A DNA stretch of 64,000 bases from Marasmius tenuissimus. Taxonomy: Eukaryota > Basidiomycota > Agaricomycetes > Agaricales > Marasmiaceae. Of the stretch, positions 34,437 through 45,499 are shown in pieces (the first letter of the stretch is position 1; every line of letters begins with the position of its first letter). Location: contig JAQOTA010000046.1 in NCBI GenBank assembly GCA_029532415.1, positions 620,001 through 684,000 on the forward strand. The letters run 5' to 3'. The notes below the pieces were generated by a model that had not been told where the DNA came from, ran no database searches, and saw only the letters and a list, made by a program, of their open reading frames with translations. The translations under genes and the position numbers were made by a program.

Positions 34437-36112
34437 TCATACAAGTTGTCCGAGGGAAGTGTCCCGGTTACTCTTCTGCGCTTCTATATCTTTATCGAGT
34501 GTTTCCAGTGTACTTTCCGTATCCTCGGAGTCTTTTCGGTGGATATCCACGACACTGTGCGTGCTTGGCTGCTCTCGAGTGGCCTCGTACTCTCTGACGA
34601 CAGTTTCTTTGAAAGATTTCTTGTCATATATGGCAATACCGAGTGATACGCGGACAATGATCAAAGTTGATGCAATACCCTAATATCAATTTTAGTATTG
34701 TCTGGGGTGACTCTATAGCTTGAATAACAACACACCATGATAGTTATAAGTGAGTCCCACACGGTAGCGGATACTAAATCCCGAGTCAAGGAGTCGTAAT
34801 CTCCTGCTTGGATGTTGCCCATCACACAGGCAGCATAAATGATGAGCGCGACAGGGTAGATAAGTCCTGACTCTAACCTAGTACATGTAGGGAGAATGTG
34901 CGGGAATGTGTTCAGCAAGTTGTTGATTCAGCTTCCGATGATATGTGGGTTACTTACGTTGCTGAGAGGACGGTCTTATACAAGGTAGGCATAGTTGCCC
35001 GGAACGGAAGGTATCTTTTTACTTGGTACGCAATATAAAAAATTCTCCCGGCTATGACGCGATGTATGGGGGTAAATCAGAAATATGTGCCCGGGGTATG
35101 AGGACACTCCTCACCAATGAGACTGGTCAGCATGACGTTAATCACCAGAGCACAAATGGAAAAGGAGACCAGTAGCATCCTGTCTGGGGCGTGATCTGAA
35201 GAGGCCGCTTCCACACGACTGCCTGTTAGGAGACATCCGTATACTGAGGTAACGAACACAGGTGCATGCTTGTTATTCTTTTGCGGTGCAGGCCAACATG
35301 CTGAAGCTTACTGTCAGCCCCACCAACGACAATGCAAGGAATTATCATGGCACACAGTTTAGTGCATCCCCAGGTATGGTAGAATCGCCACAGCTTCATG
35401 GAGGATAGTTAGCCCCCAGGTTTTGCGTGTGAGTACCTGGTTGCTCACCAGTATGGAGTCCGTCAAAATGCTTGGCAAAAGACTTAATGGTAAGTGACTT
35501 TGAAGGCAATATGTGAGACTGCTTCGTACTTTGCAGCACCCGTGTTTATTTGCAGGCCCCACTGCATGCTCAAGGTATTCCTAGTGGTAACAAGCCACTA
35601 ATGAGAAACATGGAAGTAGCGGGTTAACAAAGCCTTACTGCACTCACAGTGATATAGGCTCCTAATTAAACTCATCTTCCACTTTAGTCCGACCCATGTC
35701 AGACAATGGAAGGCTGTATGTGTACTCAACCAAGGAGGACTGGGTGTCTGCTGTATAGAGCGCGAGCTTCATTCCGACCTCAATAGTAGCAGCGACGTAT
35801 AGCGCGGTGATCAACACGACGTGTACCCAGTAGCGATTCCGTTTGCGTGTGGCAAGGATATAGATGCAGAGAATGTAGAGAACCGTGTAGACTCCTATAA
35901 AGATCGGTTAGCAGACACGCCAAGCGTCAATGATGCAATTCTTAGGAACTGTGCTCACCACATAGGAACAAGCCAACCTGTTGAACAGAAGAACAAAGTG
36001 TTTAGCCTAACAAACCAGTTTCCAGGGCTAAGCTCGGACTCACACCGATCTTGACAGCCGGCACTGAGATAATGTCGAAGCACACTGTTGAGTACTGTGA
36101 GAGGCACCTCAT
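34437..36112 (-). CDS. Seven-helix membrane protein, copy C (possibly functional)
   Basis: The start at 36112 gives MRCLSQYSTVCFDIISVPAV, with a GTGAGT donor after KIG. Exon 2 gives VGLFLC and exon 3 GVYTVLYTLCIYILATRK, then VHVVLITALYVAATIEVG. Further exons: MQWGLQINTGAAK; ILTDSILVSNQVL; WRFYHTWGCTKLCAMIIPC; LLVSFSICALVINVMLTSLIG; RIFYIAYQVKRYLPF; LESGLIYPVALIIYAACVMG with SLTRDLVSATVWDSLITIM; and a last exon IIVRVSLGIAIYDKKSF with the acidic tail, ending SLGQLV at 34437. Seven hydrophobic stretches can be counted. The tail stop is three residues later than in copy D. All exons are present and open, but the phase at the exon-3 junction could not be confirmed. I assign no ligand or function. 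The family may be receptor-like, but no known GPCR motif is visible. Confidence 0.6.
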
Positions 36113-36199
36113 GGTGGGGAAATGTCCAGGTAGTCAGGAGAGCCAGAGATTGGTAGAGGCAGGAGAGATATGGCTCGATGTTTATATATGGTTTTGATC

Positions 36200-37330
36200 A
36201 AATCCTGCTTGTGAGGTACAAATGCGAACCTCTGATGAGACTGACTGAAATCCAATTATCTGAACGATACGGTGAAGTTGCCCAGGACATCGCAATCAGT
36301 GGCGTCTTCGAGGATCAGGATACAAAGTTCTCTGTTGTCATGATCGTCATTTTCCATGACTACTGTTGTTGTGGTTGGGGGCTCAGATGGCAACGTACAA
36401 CCGACAGTGTTTTCCTTGTCGATACGATGGTACTTGATTCAGTAGATATGGAGCTCGCGCTTGAGACAATAATCCCTTCCTCCCAACAATCAATCAGGAG
36501 CAGAGAAATAAAGTCGGTAAATCGGGCGTTGACGTTGGGTGGCGAGTAAGAAAGTTGAAACAGCAAGTTGAAGCAACCAAAGCGAGACCGGCTACGAAGC
36601 TTGAATCAACTATTCAATTGCTCGGGGGGGTTTTACGGGCAACGGGTGGCACTGTTGAGCAGAGCTCAACATGTAGAAGTTCGGGATGCAATTAGCGAAG
36701 GCAACACTGAGAATTAGAGATAGAAAAGCTGGAAAGTAAACAGATACTAAGCCAAGGTACATTACCATTGTTGACTTGAAAAATCTATCGGGTGATGTCG
36801 ACGAGCAGCGGACAGAAGACTTGAGATTGAAACAGAGCAAGCAAGGACAGATAGACCGCCCGTTATTGAGCTTGAATTGATTATTGAAATATTCGGCGGG
36901 TTGTTACGGTCACCGTTGCAGACTTGGATGTCGACTGGAGCTACGTATGAGGCGTCTGAGTTGTGATTTCAAGGACAGAGGACGGAGCTAAGTCAAGAGC
37001 GTCAAACGACAGATCATGAGCAGAGCGAGGCCGATCGCATCGTCGACATGAACGTAGAGAACCCCTGAGTGCAATCCTAGACCTGTAGTGATGGTGAATA
37101 GCTCGAAAGAATACACGACAAAAAAAAGGCTACGAACAGTAACCCTTGTGAGTCGACGAAATTGCTGTGACATTGTTGTCTCATGCACCGAACGACGACC
37201 CCGAGGCGGCTGAAGAAACATCGAACCTGGGCTATATCTAATCAATTCGGCCCAACGAGCCAGCTTGCTGTCACCTTTCAAGTGCCTCAGGACCTTGAAT
37301 AAGGCGATCGGGTATGCCATTAGCAAACAT
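36200..37330. repeat. Upstream flank of copy C and B-block, unit 2
   Basis: Bases 36300-36480 match 47480-47660. The B-block proper runs from about 36510 to 37260 and matches 24890-25640 and 47690-48430. No exon is supported. The frames here (for example CCSTSPDRFF on the minus strand) are shared by all copies but show no bias toward silent change that I can judge by eye. Confidence 0.6.
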
Positions 37331-37933
37331 GACTTACAAACTTTCCTGAGCTCGGTGAGACCGTCCCCGGTGTGAACCAGTTTCTTTCTAGTTTCTTTGT
37401 ATCACGATAGGCTGATAGGTTTCTGGTAAATCCAAGGCGTTATGGCAAGGATTGAGATCTCTCAATACGACGGCTATGAGCTCCTGTCCCAGGTAGGAAA
37501 GGGTCGTCGACTATTTAAGAGAGGCCCATTGGTTGTCAGCAATGGGCATGAACGCTCATGAACGTCGTACCTGAGGATCGTCCCCTAAGCACAGCCCCTC
37601 GGCGGCCGGAGCTGAGGCAAAAGCCGAGCGGAATGACATCATGTTTGGCCTCCGGAAAATCAAACACGGTTCCCACGTGAATCTCTTGGTCCACAACCAC
37701 GAGCACACGCTTCGTTGTTTTTTGACGTCGTTTCTCCACCAATGGCAGCGATGAGGAGCGAAATTCCACTGAGACGAGTGAGTAGTCTGTTTCAATTCAC
37801 TTTCTTTCTTTCTTTCTCTCTACCACCTACGAACCACGTTTAACGTTCTTCCGAATCGTGGTCGGGATCTCGGCATATCTGGAGAAAGCGGCGTCAGTCA
37901 GCTGACACATACCCACAAGGCCTGCACAACTTA
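37331..37933 (+). repeat. R1 motif and 5' flank of the Ser/Thr/Pro-rich gene, unit 3
   Basis: GCTGAGGCAAAAGCCGAGCG, then AATGACATCATGTTTGG near 37610-37650. The flank then runs through a CTTTCTTTCTTTC tract to CAAGGCCTGCACAAC, the same order as upstream of the intact gene at 49040-49410. A TIR element is inserted immediately after. Confidence 0.75.
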
Positions 37934-39050
37934 CAGCTAACAATGAAACCCTAGCATATAATCAAAGAGGCACTGGGTGCAAAAAAGCATAATTCACGCG
38001 GTATTATTCAATCTTTATGCTGAATTTATTTCAAAAAATGCCAAATTTGGAATAAATTTAGCATAAAAATTGAATAATACCACGTGCATCATGTTATTTT
38101 GCACCCAGTGAGGCCGACGAGCGGCAGCACCCGCTACTGTACTCCAATGGCATCCAGCCTAGGCCCTCAATATAAATTTCTTGTTTACAAGTCAAAAAAT
38201 GGTGCTTAATGTGAATACCTAGATATAAGACTCGCAACTCAGCTGAGAATGCAGAGGGATTTCGGCTGCCGGTTGTCGCTCGGCCTTCGGCCAGCTCCTC
38301 CCAGCAGCATGATGTGAGAGTGAAATCATGAAGTAGCGCTGATGACCACCGCTCGGGTATTTGCACTAGATTATGCAGATGCTCATATTGGGTGAAGGAA
38401 GGGCTGTAGAAGGGAATTAGAGACTTGGGGAACTCGGCCGGAAATATGGCGGTTAGGGATGCTGCAGGGGGTGTCATTGACGGCGCTCATGGTGGGTGGG
38501 CGACAAAAAGTAACCGTGGAAGCTAAAAAGCTTTATAGAAGTATACATAGGGGTAAACGAGGACAACCCGCAGGATATGGAAGAAGGAAAGTCACGGGAA
38601 GCCGGTGGCGTGTGGAAATGAACGTGAATATCAGGTGACAGACGTCCAGAACGGTTTTATATTGGGTTTTCATACTGCCTGTGCTAATTACTTACGTAAT
38701 AAACCCTCTACTGTTTTACAGTAGCGGGAAATTCGCACAACCCCCACCTTCACTGATCTGTTTATAACCAAACAGAGACGCGTGGCTAACTCAATGGTAA
38801 TCGCGTGGCGACTTCTGCGACTTACAATGAACTTACGATGTCCCAACGACATTCAACCACAACCATCGCGACCAAAAGGCTGCAAATCCATCCTGAAGCT
38901 ATAGAGCAACATTATCTCAGTATTCCTGACCGCGAGAGGCATGTATGGTGTGTAGGTACTTGTATTTTGGCCATGTGCGGTTGTTTGGAACTAAACAGAT
39001 CAGTGAAGGTGGGGGCCGTGCGAATTATGCTAGGGTTTCATTGTTAGCTG
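37934..39050. mobile_element. 1.1-kb TIR element with perfect 25-bp ends and TA duplication
   Basis: The left arm starts CAGCTAACAATGAAACCC at 37934, and the right arm ends GGGTTTCATTGTTAGCTG at 39050. The 25-bp arms are exact inverted copies. Each side has TA (37932-37933 and 39051-39052). The intact paralogue reads from GCCTGCACAAC to ATCTTTCCCTCTTAC with no insert, giving the empty site. The element lies 22 bp upstream of the ATG of gene copy 3. No transposase motif is seen. The 127-residue minus-strand frame at 38094-38477 is unrecognised. A smaller foldback element is nested inside. Confidence 0.85.
37971..38110. mobile_element. 140-bp foldback element with AGG duplication
   Basis: It begins CACTGGGTGCAAAA and ends TTTTGCACCCAGTG. 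The arms, about 60 bp long, are inverted near-copies (GGTATTATTCAAT and ATTGAATAATACC) around a short AT-rich middle. AGG flanks both sides (37968-37970, 38111-38113). A three-base duplication with CACT ends would fit CACTA- or PIF-like MITEs. It is nested in the larger TIR element. Confidence 0.8.
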
Positions 39051-39073
39051 TATCTTTCCCTCTTACCTCCATC

Positions 39074-42000
39074 ATGTCCGATTCCAGTGCCCCGCCGACG
39101 AAAACTGAAACAAGCACTGGACCAACATCAGGTACCTTTGCCTCCTTTTTGATTACTTGACCTTTTCCTTTTACACTTTTCTTTTCATCGTGCTAATCTG
39201 AATTCCTGCAGGCTCCGGAGCGACAGCACCACATCAGGAAAAAGGGTCCTGGCGCTGGGGCAACCTGGGCTCTCTGGGTTGTCCCAGAGATGCAAAGACG
39301 CCAAGTTGGCCGGGTTGTCCCAGGAAATAGGTTCCCACGTCCCCGAGCCTAAGTTATCCCGGGAACAACCTGAGCCAACCTCAGGCATCTTTTTGGACCT
39401 CACAAGTAACCCCCCGGTAAGCCAGAGTTAGCATAGGTTTTTAGAGGTTCTTTGAGTGCAGGCCATAAATCACGAGCACCATTTGGTGGATAAACGGTCA
39501 GGATGTTAGAAAGAAATGGAAAATAAATGATATTCCACATATACCTACTACAAGTGACGAGGCCTACTACAGTACATACTAGGGCACATAGGGCTACATT
39601 GTTGTCAGAGACTGCCTGTCTCAAAATCACATCCACCCCTCATCCAGCTAGCAATCATAGAGCAGTAAATCCTTGTAAATTGTGTATATCCACTGGAGGG
39701 GAAAGGTGGTAAGTTATAATGGAACTAGAAGAACAAATGAGGTGTCTCTCACCGACATTGTGGGCCGCATATTGGTCAACCACCATCACATCCTAAGTTT
39801 GACTCGCTTTACTGCCCAAGGGACCTGAAACAAGAGTAAAGGATGGGTGAACGCCGAAAGTAAGAGCAAACAGAAAAAAGCAATATTAGCCAATGTTCTG
39901 GAGTACAAAATGTAGACAGACTAACCCGGTACTACTACTCGGTGGTGTACACTTCTACAAGAAACCTTGGGGAAGTGCATACAATGGCACACGAGTGTGA
40001 TGGTACTGCTTTCGGTAAGCTGGTTCGATAAGCATCTGGAAGAAACCCAACGGGTGTTAGTGATCAACGATGTATGGTGAGCGGATGACCAGAAAAAAAA
40101 AAGAATATCATATACGCACCTATAGTTCGGACTCCACCAGAATACCATAGACAAAGAGTCGATAACGTCGATGAGCAATCGTAGGATGAGAGGCGCTGGG
40201 CGGCGAGAGGAAGAGTTCACGAGCAAGTACTTAGTAAGTCGTGTTGACAATCATTGTTTGTTGATCAGAAATGTGACTTCGGAGTTTGCCGGGTGCAACT
40301 GCACAGTTCATAAATTTTACTTCCCACGCTACCAGATAGCGTATCCTATTCATGTACGCCCCTCGCTGGGCATCTGATCAATCTCTATACTCTAAGTGAC
40401 TTCGACATTCTGATCACATCATCGATACTCAATTTCTCCCGCAGATTAAGAGCGAGAGCTCCCAGATATGGACTAAGGCAAAGGATATCAGTTGGCGGGA
40501 ACAGCATCACAGATTATTTGGAGCGGGAACAGATGTGCAAAATAGGATGCAAAACTGCCAACTGGCCGTCGATTTTTTTGCATGCAAGATTAGCAATCGT
40601 TTTCTTCCCTATATATCGCGTATTTTTGTACAATCAGATACTCAGTACTACACTTCATGATCAGAAGCAACTTAATGAACAAAGTGAGCACGTTGATTTG
40701 AACTTGACTCGACACATTGATGGCCCAACATATGGTCTCCTGATTTTTACTGATGTCAGAATTCCCAGAGTTTGTAGGTTTGGATATGTTCATATGCTTC
40801 AAGATTCAAGGTGTCTCCAAAGTGGCCTCACCTGTCCCAGGAATATCTTGGGACTACCAACTTTACAAGTTGTACCAGGTTCATTTGGGCGAACCTGGTA
40901 ACTGGTGCTGGCTTGGAGTAACCTGGGACAACCTGGCGTCCCTGGAGTCACCGGGGAATCCGGTCCGGTGGTCGCATTCCCAGGTTGCCCCAGCGCCAGA
41001 CCCCATTTTCCTGATGCACCGACAACAAATACTACACAACTTCCATCGTCAATCGAACCGCCTCCATCAGCGAGTGCCAACGATACCACTTCCCCAACCT
41101 CACCACCTCCCTCGAGTGATCCTCCCAGTCAAACTAGTCAACCACCCTCACAAACCAGCGGAAACAAAAATATCAGCAACACGAGTAGTCCATCCAGCAC
41201 CGATACCAACACAAACACAAGTACAACTCCAACGAGCAGTAGCGAATCGACAGTCTCAACACCAGTTACAACTATCGTTTGCACCACCGTAATGTGTGTA
41301 CTTCATCTATCTCGCATCGTATCTCTATCTCATTGTTTGCCTTTACAGTTCAATCAACGCCGAAGGCGCCCCCATCACCACCATCTTTGTGTTGCTTATC
41401 GTATGGGAGGATGGCGTAGATGAAGGGATCTAGAAGCATTTGATGGGAATTTTGACCCGGACAGGATAGTTGCGACGCGTGAGATGGGTGGGAGTAGACC
41501 TGGGAGTGCGATGTTTGGAAGTAGTACGTATCTTTTTGGAGTTTTTCCCTGGTCTCTTTGCTGACTGTAATTTCACTTTACTCCCTCGCTCTCCATTCGC
41601 TTTCGCCGGCAATTCTCATATTCTACCTCTCCAATTTGGTCTCGGTCTTTTTTTCGCCGTATTTAGGCCGCCAGAGAAACTGAGAATCAATAGCCCCAAC
41701 TCTCCCCGACATGACCCAATACAACGACGGCATGGGCGGTCCCGGTCATCTTGCAGGCACCACGGTCGGTGGAGGCGTTGTCTCCCCTTACCCGTTGTTC
41801 AATCAGGTATCGTCTCAACCTCCTGTCTTCCTTTCTCGTTCATTACTAGCCACTCAATTTACTCGTTCCCTCGCAGTCTCCCTCCCAACACGGCCACGGA
41901 AGTGACACCACCCACTCCTTAAATACCCACTTCCCTCCCCCGTCCGCTACTTTTCGTTGCTACTGGTGATTGCAGACATTCATCCCCAGGCCCTTCGTTA

Positions 42001-42288
42001 GTCGCCGCAACCGTAACTTCTTCTTCCTCCGGTGGGATGTCACCCAGTCAAGCTGTAAAAGAACAAGAAGCGTTCAGTAGAGCGGGTGGATTCGTCGGAG
42101 CATGAGGGATGCCAGTTCCTCAACACGGTCCTCCACCTTGGTCTTACTGCCCCCATCAACCACAATCACCTCAAAGTCGCAGGATGTCACTCGAATCCTC
42201 TGGAGCCCACAGCGGTGTATCCTACTCCACCAACTCGGAATACTCTCAACCCAACTCTTCACATGCAGGGAGTGGTGGTGGTAGGCTG
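39074..42288 (+). pseudogene. Ser/Thr/Pro-rich membrane protein gene, copy 3, broken by a transposon
   Basis: Exon 1 (39074-39131) reads MSDSSAPPTKTETSTGPTS with the same GTACCTTTGCC donor as the intact copy. Exon 2 begins at 39211 (GCTCCGGAGCGACAGCACCA) and is split at 39232 by a 1785-bp TIR element. It resumes at 41017 with the Ser/Pro/Thr-rich ectodomain (QPPSQTSGNKNISNTSS). Intron 2 is kept (41293-41349). Exon 3 has lost the membrane helix: sequence jumps from the PTTIFV region to WRRR-like text near 41410. Exon 4 and intron 4 (41710-41878) and exon 5 follow, ending SHAGSGGGRLNV at about 42288. It has frameshifts in exon 5. It cannot give a membrane-anchored product. Confidence 0.88.
39232..41016. 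mobile_element. 1.8-kb TIR element inside exon 2 of copy 3
   Basis: The left end is CATCAGGAAAAAGGGTCC followed by TGGCGCTGGGGCAACC. The right end, GGTTGCCCCAGCGCCAGACC then CCATTTTCCTGATG, is its inverted copy over about 37 bp. Subterminal regions on both sides (39245-39400, 40800-41000) are full of CAACCTGG and CCAGGTT repeats. The paralogue at 49575 gives the uninterrupted target GACAGCACCACCGACAAC, and a 2-bp CA appears duplicated. The superfamily is not assigned. The minus strand at 40210-39560 has splice-like junctions and a DIHNLQGFTAL segment like an ankyrin repeat, so it may carry captured gene pieces. Confidence 0.85.
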
Positions 42289-43582
42289 AACGTTGCCAAC
42301 CCGGTACGCTTGCGGCCTTGCTGGATGGAGTCAATCTTGTTGCGTTTGAAGCGAAAGACCCTCCTGACTTGTTCAATTCATCATCGGGAGTTCAAGGACG
42401 CACATGATCTCGTTCTACTCTCTGTCATGTCCCTAGGCCGGCATATGCACGACCCCGCCCGTGTTCAGCAGGTTCTTGAGGTTTGTCAAGTCGGTTTTGC
42501 TAGCGGACGAGAGATACTTCGAGATGGACGAGAAACCTGAGACGAACGTCGAGGGTCGATTCGCGGAGTGGGCTGCGAAGGTTACCGACAACACGGCCCA
42601 ATATTCAGCTGATCCATTGGTGCTTTGCTAATTCATTCGGTATATTCGACGAGATGAGGTGAAACTGGGAAATCTGGTCGAGAAGGGGTCGCTTCGCTGT
42701 GGAAGAGTTGGAAGAATGCGGTCGGGAAATCTACCCTGCTTTACGACTTATGGCAAATCAACAAGGAAAAAGGCCTGTGCTCACACTCTCAAGTAAGTAG
42801 TTTGGGAGAGCCCCTTCTCTCCTCGTAATCTTCTCAGCCGTTTGATAGTGTCCGCTCGAGGGTAGAGCACTCCAGGAATGCCTTAGTGTACGTTACTGCC
42901 GTTCCTGAATTGCAAATCCGTCATCTACTGCTCTCTCGCCTGTCGTAAAGCACATTGGAAGGAAGGGAATCTGTAACCTGATTGCGGCAATGAGGATGCG
43001 TACGTCGCTCTCGATAATTCAATCAGCACATTCTGACGAAGTTTCTGGTATAGGTGGAAGGTCACCAATGACCCGATACGACTTGGACACCTTCGGAATG
43101 CTCCTCAAGCGCTATCTCCAAACTCATGTTGAAATGTTCGACTACTCGGTAAAAAAGTATCGCTCGTCGATAGCGCCTCAACACCTAGAACCGTCTATCC
43201 AAGACGGCCAACGTCACCCAATCGCGTTTGTCGACTTTGAAGTCCCTGAGATCCCGTCGGTAGAGTTGGCGGAGCTACTACACCCTTCCTCTTTGAGCGG
43301 TCATATTCAGGAGAAGTATCGATGGGAATCCGGATGAACGGAGACTCTCTTGAAGACGTGAGAGGATACGTCTTGGCTGCTTTCGCGCCATCACAGTTTT
43401 CGTTTTGGCCGTATGCGATCGTGATCATTGATTTCCCAGTCAGTGGGGAGGACGAGCAGGGGCTGCCTGGGAGGTGGAAATTGCCATGCTGGAGGGTGCT
43501 TGAAAATGAGTGGAAAAAGTTGGGCTATTTACAGACCAATATGAACACCCAATTCCCTATTGCTATAGTCCGAGAAGCGTAA
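42288..43582 (+). pseudogene. MYND zinc-finger gene, copy 3
   Basis: It follows copy 3 of the Ser/Thr/Pro-rich gene. The N-terminal half is present in shifted frames. The MYND exon (42850-42985) keeps CKSVIYCSLACRKAHWK but lacks the EEHxATC part, having GNL instead. The 3' exon is the best of the three: GRSPMTRYDLDTFGMLLKRY, YSVKKYRSSIAPQHLEP, then AFVDFEVPEIPSVELAELL and GHIQEKYRWESG. There it meets TGA at 43335-43337, where copy 1 has TAG. The frame resumes with a shift through FAPSQFSFWPYAIVIIDFPV and LENEWKKLGYLQTNMN to IVREA at 43582. Confidence 0.78.
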
Positions 43583-43599
43583 CGACTGGAGAGTAACGC

Positions 43600-43965
43600 T
43601 ACCTTCTCGAAGCGAGAAGTCTCTCGTACTGGACATTGTAGCTCAATAGTTGTACGTTCAGGCATATATGACTATTCAGATGTGACCCGATTGCAAGCTA
43701 TAATCTGCAAGCTAAGCGTCCGTCCGTACCTCTTGGTCAACTTGAGTCAGAGGATTTCGTCGGCGTGAGAGAGAAAACATAGGGCGGCTACAATGAAGAA
43801 ACTAACGATAAAATTGATTGAAACTGAACACGATTTAGATTACGAGCCCAAAAGTTACAAAGTCTCAAAAATACAGGCAGTGTGAGCAGTAGGTACATTG
43901 TCCCAAGTCCCAAGGTAAATCATAAAATTCATAATATCAATCCAATTTTCCCCCCGATTCAAATT
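43600..43965. other. Convergent 3' flanks, no gene
   Basis: This is the unit 3 version of 19680-20060; nothing else is seen. Confidence 0.5.
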
Positions 43966-43969
43966 TAAT

Positions 43970-44200
43970 CAATCAGAATATTCGGTACCTCCTCGCTCCC
44001 ACCATACACCCATTCCGACTCCCGAAGATCCTTCACCTTCTCAATTCTCTCTTTCAACTCGGCCCTCGTACGACTATCCTCTTCCCCGTATCCATTCTCT
44101 GTAATGAACAGCCCTGAAGCTAAATTATCTTCTGCCCAATCTGCATCTGCCGATCTGTTCTCGCTCGAGATGGCATCCTCAAGTGAGCTGGTGACGACGC
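43970..44200 (-). pseudogene. Coiled-tail relic, copy 3
   Basis: The minus strand still shows the end of the tail (EVPNILI region, AATCAATCAGAATATTCGG on the plus strand). Single-base losses break the frame in the coil (near 44115 and 44140). No helix is nearby: at 45131 (GATCTCCATTGTA) the unit jumps to the R1 flank, deleting about 1.6 kb that in unit 2 holds the surface-protein copy. Confidence 0.6.
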
Positions 44201-45499
44201 AGGGTTAGTCCGCACCGATACTGATGGCGGTATGGAGATCTCCGACGCCCCTTCGTGGGAGGCTACAGCTGTACTGGAGACATCAGGAGCTCGGGTATCT
44301 GGGGTGTCATGTTTGTGCCTGTGGCTCGAGTGCTTGTACCCACGTTGCTGCTAATGGTGAAATAGAGTCAATTCACACATCAATTTGGATTGGTGGTAAG
44401 CATTACTCACGTTGCCATCATACCTAACTCGCTTGAACTCGCATTATCGGTATTTTCACTGGCTATGATTGTGGTGGCACTGGTATCCAAGACCGTGTAT
44501 ATCGAGGTAAAGCTGGCGCGAAGTGAGTCAATCGGACGAGCGAGGGCTTAAGGCGAGGTATAAATACCTACTTTTTTGGAAATAGACTGGTGATTATCGA
44601 CGCCACTTCGCTAGTCATTCATCAATCAAACTGTATCAATCGACGACGATGGAGGAAAAACTAAACCTCAAGACCGCAGTGAGGTCTATCATCCTCGTTT
44701 TGCCTCATCTATTCTTTCGGCTCCTAAAATTTGGTTGGCCGCCATTTGAGCTGTGGTTGGTTGGAAATCAGGACAGAGAGACATGGAATCGTGACCGAAT
44801 GTTTCAGTGCGTTTGCTGATTCAAAACCTGCTTTGGTACTTCTATGAAAGAGGGTAGTTGTAGGGTTGGGCTCGATGAAAGGTTAAGACCTCAAGTAAAA
44901 TTAGAATAAGAATAGTGGAAAGCTGAGACGAGAGCTATCAGCATATACTTTTCGGATGGACGAAGAGGTGATACCTAGCTCTGAGAGGCATGGTCACGGC
45001 TAGCAAGCCAGAGGAAGCTTGACAGGGAAGGAAACATCACCATCGTCCTGACCAAACTCACTCTCTAATTCTACGGCAACTCGCATCTGGAAATGATTGA
45101 CGCTGTCACCCACTGGCCGTGATCTCCATTGTAGCCTCAGGGAGAAAGAAACACGGTTCCGACCTGAATTCACGATGTACAATGAGCACACTTCATTGTT
45201 TTTCGAAAGGAACTAACCGCTGGAAAGGTTCCCTCCTCAGTCTCATAGCTCAATGAAGAAAACAACCCATGGGGCGGAGAATGTGATCCGCACTAATTGT
45301 GATGTGTTTGTCTTCCTTCTTATCACGTCGAGGCAATAAATCTATCAGTGTTCATGCATAAATACGAGTAAATCAAACATGGTCAGAGTCGTAAATCATA
45401 ATTGATTTTTTGCTCCCATCCCCATAGTCCAAGGCTTGTTTTGTGGCGTTGAAAACCAAAACCTCATGACCCGGCTCCCTGCTTCATATCCCATACAAG
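44201..45499. other. Decayed cassette sequence and 3' flank of seven-helix copy D
   Basis: Bases 44560-45130 align with 31920-32460 of unit 2. After the deletion joint at 45131 comes the downstream region shared by all seven-helix genes, without the R1 core. I see no exon. Confidence 0.5.

Noticed and set aside
38094..38477. 127-codon minus-strand frame as a transposase
   Set aside because: No DDE-type motif or helix-turn-helix is visible, and its start overlaps the foldback element.
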